A stretch of 64,000 bases of DNA from Acanthaster planci (taxonomy: Eukaryota > Echinodermata > Asteroidea > Valvatida > Acanthasteridae), in NCBI RefSeq assembly GCF_001949145.1, contig NW_019091411.1, positions 752,335-816,334 on the forward strand. Reading direction: 5' to 3'. Below the pieces are notes generated by a model. That model saw only the letters and a list, made by a program, of their open reading frames with translations, was not told the DNA's origin and ran no database searches. The translations under genes and the position numbers were made by a program. Positions 24,401 through 60,100 of the stretch are shown here, in pieces (position 1 is the first letter of the stretch; the number at the start of each line of letters is the position of its first letter).

Positions 24401-25732
24401 TAGAATATGTTAATTTTTAAATAAGAATAATCGTGCTAAAAAGGGACGGCAAATATTTAGAGATTGTCCGAGAGGACAGGTGCATAAAGATCTAATAGTA
24501 AAAAAGAAAACGTAAAATTTTTGTCTTGAGCCCAAGCAAAAAAAGACTGACAAACCAACACCCCAACTAAAATCAAACAAAACACCCTCAGAAATCTATC
24601 TTTACATGCTCACTAATTTATCTTTTTTACTACTCACCTCATTTCCAGATCCTTGGGTTGGAGCACTTTCCATAGACACTCATTATGCTCCTTTCAAAAT
24701 TACTAGACGTAGTCTCCTATTGGTGGGTGATATTGTAACCTCCAGGCAGCTTTTAAACATCTGTATTTTTATCATTGCTTGCATAACACTTCATAATCAA
24801 TCTCAATAAAAGTGTAAGAAAAGCCAATGGTAGTGGTGTTGTAGTACTATTTTTGTCTTCTTTCGTGAGAATAGTAGAAATATTCACTTCGAGTACAACC
24901 ACGGTGTGGCCCAGTTAGTGATGGTACCTTTCCTGAATATGATAAACGAATAAACACATGCTGCATCTAGTCTAATGTTTGGTTGAGTGCCAACTATGAC
25001 CCTCAAAAGATTACGAACAGAAAGTGCAATCACACCTGAACGTGTCTTGATAAATTTTTGTGTGTTTTGTGTGAGAGTTTAGGTTTTTAATGTCTACCTT
25101 TGACGAACAAACAGAGAAAAACGGAAGTTTTACTATAAATCTATGACCTTCTAAAAACAGGGAAACAAAAACGATAGTCTCAACTAAAAGTACCGTATTG
25201 CTGTTTTGTTTGTTTTGTTTCGTTCTGTTGTGTTTGTTTATTTTAAAGCCTGTGTCTTCCTTAGATGCCCAATGTTATAATGGAAAAGTTACTTTACGAT
25301 CTTTAAAACATATGCGTGGCTTGAACTTTGTTTGCCCGTTGAAGAAGTGTATCAAACTTATAAACTTCCCGATTGGCTTGGGGCGGCCGAAGGATTTCGT
25401 GTAACTTTTCACCAATCAGAGGCCCCAGAAGTCAGCCACTGACAGTCCATATCAGACAAATCCGGAAATTCCAACATGTATCAGGTCGGTCAGTCACTGT
25501 TAATTGCCCTCAAGAAAAATACTCAGTGAGGGACTTTCCCTGTCTTTCCCCCGGCACCCCCAGGCGCGGTCGTTGTTGCACAACATGCAGGAAGAGCGGA
25601 AGCGGTCTTGAGCACGCAGCCACAAGGAAAATCCTGCCCAGGAAGGGCAACAAGTCGAAGGTGAATCGATTTCCCAGGGCCACAAAGGACCGCGCTCGCT
25701 CTCGTGATCCAGTCGAAGGCGCCGTTAGCTAA
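3342..25732 (+). CDS. Gene A: secreted CCP-EGF-HYR mosaic protein (SVEP-like, no vWA)
   Basis: Multi-exon gene, ~1,356 aa (short end, stop 23328) or ~1,421 aa (long end, stop 25732), not counting a likely exon in the N gap. Exons: 3342-3420, 5173-5374, 7007-7360, 8241-8645, 9147-9266, 10153-10281, 11064-11183, 11399-11518, 11978-12112, 12508-12621, gap, 13522-13635, 13993-14115, 14304-14429, 14602-14757, 15304-15426, 15602-15727, 16394-16516, 17174-17266, 17717-17827, 19502-19696, 20046-20270, 20693-20826, 21070-21172, 21725-21913, 22028-22111, 22690-22866, then 23237-23328 or 23237-23275 plus 25485-25732. Order: signal peptide, 5 CCP, 9 EGF, ephrin-receptor-like, 3 cbEGF, 2 CCP, 2 HYR, CCP, spacer, GCC2/GCC3, tail. 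No membrane segment is seen, so it is probably secreted into matrix or body fluid. The frame is kept at every junction except at the single N (5317). The function is not known; related proteins are matrix and adhesion factors. Confidence 0.85.
3421..5172 (+). other. Gene A intron 1
   Basis: 1.75 kb, AT-rich. Short open frames here lack splice context or domain similarity. Nothing else was recognised. Confidence 0.6.
5173..5374 (+). CDS. Gene A exon 2: CCP 1, interrupted by an ambiguous base
   Basis: Acceptor at 5172 gives [10 protein letters not shown], then a CCP with [28 protein letters not shown] and PICT. The single N at 5317 shifts the frame. If it is skipped, the CCP reads through to the phase-1 donor (G|GTAAGA) with all four cysteines. 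The N probably marks a contig join rather than a mutation. Confidence 0.8.
5318..6319 (+). repeat. Copy 1 of a ~1-kb near-identical direct duplication
   Basis: Bases 5318-6319 correspond to 6321-7300 through the end of the CCP1 exon, intron 2 and most of the CCP2-3 exon, with substitutions and a few indels (about 23 extra bases near 6873-6895 in copy 2). Both copies begin right after a single N. This is most simply two haplotypes placed side by side by the assembler. Confidence 0.8.
6026..6319 (+). pseudogene. Truncated duplicate of the CCP2-3 exon
   Basis: Same acceptor context and almost the same protein as the exon at 7007-7360 ([42 protein letters not shown]), but it stops at the N at 6320 before the final cysteines of CCP3. 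It is either an allelic fragment or a broken true duplicate; the first is more likely. Confidence 0.7.
6321..6377 (+). pseudogene. Duplicate fragment of the end of the CCP1 exon
   Basis: 57 bases matching 5318-5374 with a few substitutions, ending at the same donor (G|GTAAGA). The upstream part of the exon is absent, so it cannot be spliced as an exon on its own. Confidence 0.7.
6321..7300 (+). repeat. Copy 2 of the ~1-kb direct duplication
   Basis: Matches 5318-6319. Only this copy continues into the rest of the CCP2-3 exon and the downstream gene, so it carries the usable exon. Confidence 0.8.
7007..7360 (+). CDS. Gene A exon 3: CCP 2 and CCP 3
   Basis: 354 nt, phase 1 to phase 1. CCP2 has [33 protein letters not shown] and GRC. 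CCP3 has [27 protein letters not shown] and GVCT. All eight expected cysteines are present. Confidence 0.88.
7361..8240 (+). other. Gene A intron 3
   Basis: 880 bases, AT-rich, without a recognised gene or repeat. Confidence 0.6.
8241..8645 (+). CDS. Gene A exon 4: CCP 4 and CCP 5
   Basis: 405 nt, phase 1 to 1. CCP4 runs from [14 protein letters not shown] to [12 protein letters not shown]5 runs from [15 protein letters not shown] to [11 protein letters not shown]5 lacks the usual tryptophan before its last cysteine. Confidence 0.87.
9147..9266 (+). CDS. Gene A exon 5: EGF 1
   Basis: 120 nt, phase 1 to 1. EGF pattern [25 protein letters not shown]. The acceptor at 9145-9146 (cccgaag) is less typical than the others; the donor is GTACAA. 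Confidence 0.78.
9945..10060 (-). repeat. Dispersed repeat, inverted relative to 57290-57400
   Basis: Shares GCGAAGCGAATTTGACGTC and further blocks (AATATTCGCG, GAATTC) in the same order with the reverse complement of 57290-57400. It lies in intron 5 of gene A. The family could not be named. Confidence 0.55.
10153..10281 (+). CDS. Gene A exon 6: calcium-binding EGF 2
   Basis: 129 nt, phase 1 to 1. Starts DINEC and continues [20 protein letters not shown] to TSCL; the DINEC and the Asn/aromatic positions fit the calcium-binding EGF class. Confidence 0.88.
10405..10597 (-). mobile_element. tRNA-derived SINE-like element, copy 1
   Basis: On the minus strand the head has an A-box-like GACGTAGTGG and a B box GGGTTCGAATCCC. 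The body then continues to the left (lower coordinates). The same head and body recur at 33780-33990. It is in intron 6 of gene A. Confidence 0.65.
11064..11183 (+). CDS. Gene A exon 7: EGF 3
   Basis: 120 nt, phase 1 to 1. Short [28 protein letters not shown]. Confidence 0.85.
11399..11518 (+). CDS. Gene A exon 8: EGF 4
   Basis: 120 nt, phase 1 to 1. [29 protein letters not shown]. One of a series of compact EGF exons (7, 8, 10 and 11) with a Cys-x-Cys-Gly start. Confidence 0.86.
11978..12112 (+). CDS. Gene A exon 9: calcium-binding EGF 5
   Basis: 135 nt, phase 1 to 1. Starts DIDEC, then [17 protein letters not shown] and SCEG. Confidence 0.87.
12222..12310 (+). pseudogene. Decayed remnant of the EGF 5 exon
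   Basis: Parts of exon 9 can be followed here: ACCTTGGGCTxATA, GTGGCTTCGxCTxGCTG and AGACCTGC occur in the same order. The matching frame has an in-frame stop (TAG in the GGCTTCGCC.. segment) and no donor, so it is a dead local copy. Confidence 0.6.
12508..12621 (+). CDS. Gene A exon 10: EGF 6
   Basis: 114 nt, phase 1 to 1. [31 protein letters not shown]. It is close in sequence to the exon at 13522, which suggests recent exon duplication. Confidence 0.86.
13139..13443. other. Assembly gap (305 N), probably hiding one exon
   Basis: The last bases before the gap read tgattccactag|acg. That is a good acceptor followed by the first bases of an exon that could start Asp (G+AC), as in many neighbouring cbEGF exons. 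Since all neighbours are phase 1, a hidden exon would not disturb the frame. Confidence 0.45.
13522..13635 (+). CDS. Gene A exon: EGF 7
   Basis: 114 nt, phase 1 to 1. [30 protein letters not shown]; nearest relative is exon 12508-12621. Confidence 0.86.
13993..14115 (+). CDS. Gene A exon: EGF 8
   Basis: 123 nt, phase 1 to 1. [22 protein letters not shown] and SCEG. Confidence 0.86.
14304..14429 (+). CDS. Gene A exon: calcium-binding EGF 9
   Basis: 126 nt, phase 1 to 1. [32 protein letters not shown]. Confidence 0.88.
14602..14757 (+). CDS. Gene A exon: ephrin-receptor-like cysteine-rich module
   Basis: 156 nt, phase 1 to 1. [17 protein letters not shown], then [10 protein letters not shown]. 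It resembles the cysteine-rich exon of gene B at 28176. Confidence 0.8.
15304..15426 (+). CDS. Gene A exon: calcium-binding EGF 10
   Basis: 123 nt, phase 1 to 1. [33 protein letters not shown]. Confidence 0.89.
15602..15727 (+). CDS. Gene A exon: EGF 11
   Basis: 126 nt, phase 1 to 1. [31 protein letters not shown]. Confidence 0.87.
16394..16516 (+). CDS. Gene A exon: calcium-binding EGF 12
   Basis: 123 nt, phase 1 to 1. [27 protein letters not shown]. Confidence 0.88.
17174..17827 (+). CDS. Gene A exons 17174-17266 and 17717-17827: CCP 6 split by an intron
   Basis: The first exon gives [11 protein letters not shown] and [12 protein letters not shown]. The second gives [28 protein letters not shown] and SC. 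The split falls in the middle of the CCP, in phase 1; other CCPs in this window are each in one exon. Confidence 0.84.
17828..19501 (+). other. Gene A intron between CCP 6 and CCP 7
   Basis: 1.67 kb with short non-conserved open frames only; nothing recognised. Confidence 0.6.
19502..19696 (+). CDS. Gene A exon: CCP 7
   Basis: 195 nt, phase 1 to 1. [38 protein letters not shown] and PTCQEG. Confidence 0.9.
20046..20270 (+). CDS. Gene A exon: HYR 1
   Basis: 225 nt, phase 1 to 1. [30 protein letters not shown] and CSFNVGVIG fit the hyalin repeat, an immunoglobulin-like adhesion module. Confidence 0.87.
20693..21172 (+). CDS. Gene A exons 20693-20826 and 21070-21172: HYR 2 split by an intron
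   Basis: First part: [16 protein letters not shown], then WETPVATDN to NTTWI, phase 0. Second part: [33 protein letters not shown]. The matching HYR in gene B is a single exon. Confidence 0.86.
21725..21913 (+). CDS. Gene A exon: CCP 8
   Basis: 189 nt, phase 1 to 1. [39 protein letters not shown] and PDCS. Confidence 0.88.
22028..22111 (+). CDS. Gene A exon: short cysteine spacer
   Basis: 84 nt, phase 1 to 1. [14 protein letters not shown] to DPVC. It corresponds in position to the end of gene B exon 36742-36955 (LSCHDGEVLRNQSC), just before the GCC2/GCC3 module. Confidence 0.75.
22319..22438 (+). repeat. Imperfect direct repeat of about 52 bases
   Basis: Two units near 22319-22371 and 22387-22438 share GTAGTC, AATxTCAAA, ATTCTCCTxCATT and TGGGTCCA in the same order. 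Confidence 0.5.
22690..22866 (+). CDS. Gene A exon: GCC2/GCC3 (ephrin-receptor-like) module
   Basis: 177 nt, phase 1 to 1. [42 protein letters not shown]; matches the three such exons of gene B. Confidence 0.88.
23237..23328 (+). CDS. Gene A last exon, short form (stop TAG 23328)
   Basis: After the acceptor the frame reads [16 protein letters not shown] and ends in TAG. A phase-1 donor A|GTAAGC inside it (exon end 23275) could instead splice to 25485. An AATAAA with a GT-rich tract at 24805 fits a 3' end for the short form. Confidence 0.6.
23329..25484 (+). other. 3' UTR of gene A short form, or last intron of the long form
   Basis: AT-rich, with a short TATATATATA run near 23826. No domain-coding exon was recognised. 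Confidence 0.5.
24805..24810 (+). terminator. Candidate polyadenylation signal for gene A short form
   Basis: AATAAA followed within about 25 bases by GTAGTGGTGTTGTAG, a GT-rich downstream element. It implies a 3' UTR of about 1.5 kb. Confidence 0.4.
25485..25732 (+). CDS. Probable alternative last exon of gene A: basic cysteine-rich tail
   Basis: Acceptor catgtatcag then an open frame of 248 nt in the phase required by the donor at 23275, ending TAA. It reads [15 protein letters not shown] and [13 protein letters not shown], then a Lys/Arg-rich tail. Its GC content is much higher than the DNA around it. It ends 345 bases before the ATG of gene B. It could bind heparin-like sugars, but this is a guess from charge alone. 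Confidence 0.55.
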
Positions 25733-25976
25733 GGGCCCTTATGGCGGGGGCTGCATGGCTCTTATGTTTGCTATTTAATGTGAGTTCTTTATTTCCTGGT
25801 TTTGTCTGCCAATAGAATCCCCTGGATGTACGTCACGGTTTGATTTATAATTGTCGATGGGATTGTACGGGAAAAAGTAGGTTCCCTTGACACTCATTTG
25901 TATGTGGTAATGTCACTGACTTCACTGGCGGTCACAGTCTACAATCAGCAATATAGCATGCTGAAGTACGTACATG

Positions 25977-25983
25977 TATAAAA
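25977..25983 (+). promoter_or_regulatory. TATA box of gene B
   Basis: TATAAAA, 94 bases before the ATG at 26077. A start site about 30 bases downstream would leave a short 5' UTR of roughly 65 bases. Confidence 0.55.
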
Positions 25984-26076
25984 CGGTAGCCAGATATTCA
26001 ACAGCCGATCACTCTATAACCTGCCAAAGTTGTTCTACATTGGCTTCTTAAACAAGAGGACTGCAGTTCAGTGAAA

Positions 26077-52538
<26,462 letters not shown>

Positions 52539-52655
52539 AGAATGGCCACGAGGCCACCTGCTTCCACATGAGTTGAAAAGAACTGCTCATGCTTGATAAT
52601 CAAGTAGCATTGCCTTTTAAATAATTTTGTACAAAATCCGACCGAAAAGTTGATC

Positions 52656-52661
52656 ATTAAA
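52656..52661 (+). terminator. Candidate polyadenylation signal of gene B
   Basis: ATTAAA 118 bases after the stop, followed by a T/G-rich stretch (CGTTTTGCGTGTT). Confidence 0.4.
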
Positions 52662-54159
52662 AGCCTTCACTGACTTATCGTTTTGCGTGTTATTTATGCA
52701 TAGCACTTTGTGACTTTCATGTCTGATTATATGCTGAGATGGACTTTAAAATTGGATGGAAACCTTTCGTTTCTCATACGTTGATCTGAATAATTCACTT
52801 GGAGTGTAGCTATAGTCAGTTTCTTCTCACCTTTACAATACCACTGCCCAAGACATACTGTGTCTAATGAGTGGGCTTAGGGCTAGCTTTGCATGATCAA
52901 CTCATTTATGCATGAAAACTTTGGGGGTGGGGCATCAACGACGGCATATTTGGGGAAGGGGGTGTAAGCAGTTGGGATGAACTCTGGACGAGTTAGCTGT
53001 GTGTATCTGTCAATATTTCATTCGTCACTCTGGCATTTTTGAATATTTTTAAGAAAACAACTTCCGTTTTGAAGGTTATGTTCCAGCCAAATAGTTTGCT
53101 TGGGGTTTTGTACATTTTCAGATTGGACTGAGATACAGGTGCAAAGGAAGCACTTCTCATATCAGCAGACCAGAAGTCTATGTTATTTCATTTTGTGTTC
53201 ATTTCCTTGCAGCAAATTTGAATGAATATTAAAACTGTATATGTACAGCCGTACACAAAAACAAGTACAAAGTGAATTTAAAAATTGAAGTGCTGAAGCT
53301 TTTATAAAGATGACTTTAAACATGGATGTACTTTATGCATCAGTTTAAAGTAAAGTAAGGCTCCTTTTTGCAGCTGTTTGTATCTAATGAAACCCGTATG
53401 AATCAGACAAGGTATATCTGTGCGTGAAATTTACCAAGAAATATTGCTCACACAAAGAAAATAATATCTGAATCTTAAAGGTTTTTTTTCACTTTTTATT
53501 ATAATTTATTTGTTTCTATTAAAGACATATCAAAATTATATGTGGACATCACTAATTTTTCCCGGCTGTGGTATATCATGCTATCGGAAAGCGACATGTC
53601 CTCAAGAGTCGAATTTTAGCAGGAAAAATTTCGAAGCAGTTACTAAGAATAGACAATTTTTCAGACCATTACCATAGGGTTTGTCACAGGTTGTCAAGTA
53701 ATGTCTGTATATGGAAATCTTTCCAAGAAAAATTCTCCTTGTACAGACTGAAATTGAATAAAAATAAAAAGAATTGGCAATTATCAAACATGTTTTTGCC
53801 TTATTATTTTGGAAGATCTGGTCATACAATTGAAAACTAACCGAAGCTTCAAAAGGCACAGCGTGAAAAAGTCGTCGATTTTCATCTCGCCACGATCTTC
53901 GCTGGTTGAATCTATAATGAGATGCGCATGGCTGATGCTAATGATGCGGACGCCCATGGATGCTACAGCATAGCTTGCTGGGCTATAAAAACGATGTGAA
54001 GACAAACGCCATTTCATGTCGGCGTTCTGGACGGTGCTTGCATCTGACGCTGCATGTGTCTTTGCGAAATATTTCACAGTGCCGGCGTACCTTACGCAGA
54101 TTTGGGCACTGAGGATTTCTGAGTGGGTCTGCATTTACGGTGTATTTCCTGTTTTTCAG
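52662..54159. other. Intergenic region between gene B and the ankyrin gene
   Basis: 1.5 kb, AT-rich; an open frame from ATG 54016 runs into the first ankyrin-gene exon in frame, but it has no recognisable domain. Confidence 0.5.
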
Positions 54160-54196
54160 GCCACGATGGTTATTACGGTAAACATTCACGAAGCCG
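54160..54196 (+). CDS. Ankyrin gene first coding exon
   Basis: Acceptor-like tttttcag at 54152-54159, ATG 54166, ten codons plus one base to donor G|GTAAGT. Confidence 0.65.
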
Positions 54197-57100
54197 GTAA
54201 GTACTCTGGTGCTCTCACCAGGCATAGGCCATAGATTGTAGCTTCAGTTTTAGACAAACAGGTTAATATGCGATAGGTGTGGAAATGTTATTGCGGTGCC
54301 CGTCGATTTAACTAACACCCCAAATGAAGTTCTTTGTAGACAGTTTGCTTGTCATCCGATCAAAATCGCGTTCTTAGTCCATTTTCTTCTGGAAACCTTT
54401 CTAAGAAAGGGATAGATCCTTCTTTGTCAGTATGCCCGTCTGATTGAGTTGTCTGGTTACGTTAGATATTATATCCTGGTATATTTGACAATTTTAACTG
54501 GCGGAAAATTTGTATAATTTCGCAAGTTTATCTGCACGCTGGAGAATATCTTATTTATTTTATACAATTTTTTGGAATTCTTAAGTCAGAATCAGTCCAA
54601 GATATTGGTTACAAGATATCCTATTGTTGTAACCCCAAAACCTGGAGCTGTCGCTCATCGGGTTAAAAAATAAAAACATTCAGGCATATTTTTTCACTGA
54701 GATGCGAAGCATGTGTATGATCCAAACAGCTTTGCGTTTCAATAGCATGCCTCGGTAGTGTTAAGGAGACACAACGAAAAGATGGAGCCAGCTAGATTCT
54801 TTTATTGGAATGGCCAAGGAAGCAAGTATCCTAGCCTATTGGATTCAAGAATCTCCACTAAATGAGTCATCTCTCCAACCTAAACCGCGTCCCAGCGATC
54901 AAGCATTGTGCAGCTTACAAGGGAACAAAAGTGTAGGGTTTTTTTTACTAATGCGTTGAGGTACGAGATCGAATCCACCGTTCAGAGTTGACTGTATAGC
55001 TATGTACATAAATACTCAACCTTATTTACCCAATTTCATTTATTAACTCGTCAAATGCATTGGCACAGAAGATTTGCTCCCATGATGTTCTTATTGAAAG
55101 AGTGAAATTCAAAGAAGGTTATCCAAATGCAAATTTTAAATAGAAAAATGAAAAGACAAAGACAAATAATAGTAATCTCGTTACAATCACAAATAAGCAT
55201 AATAAAAAAAATAAGGGAGACAGAGTTCGAAATAGAAAATAAACCATTGAGTTACCACGTTTTTAAACTGTAAGTGAAGATTCTGACTTCCAAATAATTG
55301 CAGTTTCTGTCTTACGTCACGTTTCATCCTTGTCTGTTTAATTTCTTTGGAATATACGATTTTACTATAGATTATTTTAAGATTACATATGTTGCGTGCA
55401 TATTTTACTGTAGAGATTCTTAATGTTATTCTATGCTTTTCTAAATAATTATATCAACGAACGTCCCTTGCCACATGACACTATGCCCCTTGTGCCTTTC
55501 CGTATTCTAATGATCCATGTAATAATATAATTCATTTTGTTGCCTCCTTAATGCATATCCGTTGCCCGGCAACAGCGTTTAATGGCGACTACCGGCAACT
55601 GAACATCGCTCTTGACAACGGTCAGGTAGGGACGCGGAGTTTGCTAAGATAGATTTTTATATGAGCTATATTTATACAGATCTAATGATACACTCATCTC
55701 AAGGATGTAGTTTTACACATTCCTCAGCAAAGAAGCCAGATGTTCTGTCGTCACATCTAACATTAATTTTTATACATTGATCGCACAATCTTTCGTCATT
55801 TCGTTTGTATCTATTCATGGCCAACTGTCAAAAAAATGCTACGGTGTCATTTGACCTACTTAACTGTCACAAATTAATTACCTGATCCTTCATCGAGTCC
55901 ACTTAGGGTCCCCAAAGAAAAGAAACGTTCCACTGAAATAGCCTAGAGTCCAGTGGCGTATTCTCATCTTGGGTCCGGTGGGGGGGGCGCAAAATGGAAT
56001 TTCCTAAATCTGACTATCCATTTTTTTCAGCAGTGATAGAATCTGCTAAACCACCATCCCATACAAGGTGTAGTGCTGTTTCTAGGATGATATAGCTTTC
56101 AATTCCCAAAATATAAATAGAATGAGCAGCATGTCTCCAGGGTCAAATGGTTGTTCCCCCTCCACCGATACAAGGGTCAAGAACAACTCAGTCAAACTTC
56201 ACAGTAATAAAACTAATTTAGCATTACACCGCGTCGTCAGCAATTTCAAATGTTGGTAAATGTAAAAAGAGTACAAGCCTTTCTTATTTATAAAACTTTA
56301 AACGGTATGCAGCGGGCAAATTTAAGTTAGTACGATGAAGAATAATCATTCTAGAAGTATATCTTTCTCCTGGTTATCGTTATATTGTAAATATGTTTAT
56401 TTACCCCAGATATATTTCACTTGATCAAGTCTGGTTACATATTGATTTACTTAATTAACCAACGCTGTAAGAGTGTTTTCCTGATGGGATTGTAATATAG
56501 CGCTCGTTCCGTATGTATAATTTTTGTGCTAAATATGTATCCCGTATAGTTTCACTGTGACTATAAGAGGACAGGGCTTGGAATTTTGCAAACTGTGCGT
56601 CCCTTTTATGTCTTGAGTTAGTTTTAAGTCAAGGCGTGCGTGGCATCCAATCACGGATGCTAAGCTGCTAACACCGAGCGCTAGTTGCGCAGCTTTGCCA
56701 CCGACCACCGACCTGTAATATCATCCGGGGTACCACGTGCGCCTTGAACGTAGGCTAGTCTTGAGTAAGATATCAATGCATCATCAATTTAGTGCACATC
56801 AATGCATCATCAACATGCTACAACCATATGATCATTCAGAAAAACAGTGACTGTGCACAGACGAGGGATTGGTACGCGGGTAACTTTTATCATCAAAGAG
56901 ATTTTTCCCTTATTAAGGGTTGAAAAACGTAGATTCACAAAACGTAGGCCTAATATTTACGTCATTGAAAGGTCGAGATCGGAAAGGTGCATTCAGCTTC
57001 GGATTTAAAGCCAAAATGCCTGTTTTTCATGAGTAATAATATTATGTACATGTTAAGTATTCTTACATATTTGGTTGGGTCTCTGCCTGTCTAAATTTCT

Positions 57101-60100
57101 CATGTAAGTAGGCAGCTATTTAAACAAGCGTTGCAAAATTATCGTTAAGCTTCCATTAATTAAAAGTCGAATTGTAAAAGCCGAATCTGATTCTTTTGTC
57201 TTACGTACGTGCATGCTACAGGTGTTAATAATCAGGCCCAATAATTACTGTTTTGCGCTATTTTTTGCTAGAGTTGAAGGCCTGTTCATACTCCGCTCGA
57301 AAGTAACCGTCAGATCAAATATTCGCGTTGAGAATTCGTGGAAGTTGAAAACATTTCAACTTAAGCGACGTCAAATTCGCTTCGCTTTCGCATTAACGCA
57401 AAGTACGAACCGGACAATTAGCAAGAATAGGTAAGGCTTTGGAAACGTGTTTTCCAGAGTGTTAAATGCAAATCTGAAAATTGAAAGTGCCATATTTTTC
57501 CATGTCGTGTTCACGCCTGTAAGGCCATGTAGGTGTGTCTCACTCCGTGTCCCCTGTCTCTTGGCCCTCTGTCGAGGCCACTATTTAAAGACTGTTCGTA
57601 CGTCGGGGCTGGTTTGTCTCTACGGATCTCTGAGGAATCCTCCTCGAAATTGAACGGCACTCGCTGTGTGATACCTGACGGACGTACCCCCTCTAGCGTT
57701 GTTGGAGCCTCGCTTGGGATCGCCCGTGTCTCTTCGGAAGGGCGTGGGATGTCTGGTAAGGAGGAATAAATGCTGTCAACGACATTGCGTTGATGTCGTT
57801 GCGCACCCTGTAGCGTTCCACTACGTACATTGAAGCGCATCCCAGCTGCATGGGTAAAGTTCTTTCTTCGGCACCTGCGGCTACAATTAAAGAAAAAATA
57901 TGCATTATAAATTTTGGTTCACAATTTGTGAAATATTAGCCGTGGAAGGTTCTGGAGGACCGCAACAAGATGCAAGACATCATAAACGGAGCAGTGGAAG
58001 AAACCAACAAGCGACTTAAAATGTGACAAATCCACATACCGGACACACTGGACGGCGTAACACGTTGCCAGCAGTGCCACAATAACAGACAGAACGGAAC
58101 AACACACAACGAGCACAACATTGGCGTCGGTGGTAAACGGTTTGCTTGGGGCGCCCTCATACGGGTTGCCAAGAGTGTCTCCATCTGATTCGACCCACTT
58201 GGTGACCAAGGCTGCTAGGATAATAATATTAGAAATTGACATTGAATTCCCAATTAATTTGGATTCTAATGACACACATTGATTACATGTATGTACATGT
58301 ACATTGTGCGACTCGAATTCGTGTTGTGAGTAATGATTCTGCAGGTGATTGCGACCTCATTTTTTAGGTTAATTTATTATTACGTGTATTATCTTTTTCT
58401 TTTGTTTCATTTTGTTACTGAAGCGCATACCCAGTGTGTTTGCAACTGCTGCTGTTGTTAAACTTTGTGTTGTCGATATCCTAGTCGATGCGTCTACGTC
58501 GATGCCACCACCTTCTGATCTTGGTGTGGTTGCTCCGGCAGCGGGCGTACAACTAAGCGACTCGAGAAGCACGCCGGCTGGATATGCACTGACTATGTTA
58601 CTTCCGACGTAAGTCAGGACCACTGACGAGAAATGGGTTCCGGTTGGCGAGGCACCTACGGCCCACAAGTCGTCCCTCAGCACTGGGTCCGACCACTCAA
58701 TGGCACAGTATCGATGGGTTTCATCCTGGAGACGTCCAGGGGCGTCCGGTAGAATCAATGCCACCTCAAGACCGTTGATCGGGATGTCGGACTCACCGTC
58801 GCATGGGTAGACAATGGTAAGGGGCGAGGACATGGCGATGTTGGCAAGGCCATTTTTGGCTGTTTGTACAACCGCGTTGCTGTGACTTACTCGCTGGTAC
58901 ACGGCCTCAGAGGCATACTGCTCTACAGGAATACACAGCACACAGGCTGACGACTTTGGGCTGGCAATGTACTGCACGACCAGTACCGCTCTGCTGGAAG
59001 TTAACAACACGGCTTTCTTGTCGTACATACTGTAATCATACCATCTTGGAGTGCCTGGGGTTACCTGGCTCAAGTGGTTGTCCTGGAACGTCAGCGTTGT
59101 ATTCTGGTGTGGGGCTAGGATCCTCCAGGTGAAGATGGAACTGCTTGGACCCCAGTGGGCAAGGACGAACCTGCGGCCCCATGTTGCGACAGGAGGCAGC
59201 TGCTCTACCAGATAGAAACAGTAGTTGAAAAACCCTGTAACATCAGAGCAGTCGTTTCCAGCCACCAGTGACACCGGATGGGAAGACGTGACCTTGGAGC
59301 CTGTCAAGTCATTCATGCTCCTTATTTGGGCTGACTCAGCCCGGTTTAGCACAAATTGGACGCGTTCCCCAGCACGGCGTTGTCTATTGTTGAATGTTGC
59401 CGACGCGCTGAGTTCTACTATCACTTGCGTGTCGTCGCGTGTTGCAGTGACGACAAACTGGGAATAGTGTCGGGCGTCTTGATTCCCGCCATACATTGTC
59501 GAGTGAGTCTGGAACGTCAGAACAAAGTAATCTGTCCCTAAGCCATCGGTTGGAATCGCTAAAAAGCCTTCGGTGTGGAAACGGGGACCGTGTTGCTCCA
59601 GGAGGCACTTCACGCTGACGTCAGAACTGGCTTTTATGACGACAGCACCGCCAAAGAATCCGGAACCCCTGGCGATTGAATCAACAGTCAGATTGAGCAC
59701 CATCGACTCGCGAGAGCCAATAGCCACGCTGTGCCTGATGTGGTCGACGGGATGGGAGACATTGACGACTGTCAGTCCAACGGCATCGCTCGTCACTATG
59801 ACAAACGGGAATAAGTTGTCGGTTATCTCCTCAGCGGGGCTTGGTATGGCGAAGATAAATTCACGGCCTTTGCTGTCTACTGGAGCTCCTTCAAATATAA
59901 GAACCAAGGAAATAATAAGCGTTCATGTTTTTTGCCAATTTAAAAACAAACGGAAACTCTACAAGTCATTTTGATTAAACAGACATTAGATGAAACTGTT
60001 GATATGACTGTTGAGTGTGACAAATGTATTTGGAATCACACCTAGTGAGTGATCTATCGCCCTGTAAATTTTGTCGAGGTTTTGGCTCCCGCAATTTTTG

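Noticed and set aside
26071-26076. Upstream GTG start for gene B
   Set aside because: Eukaryotic genes use ATG; the ATG at 26077 gives a good signal peptide.
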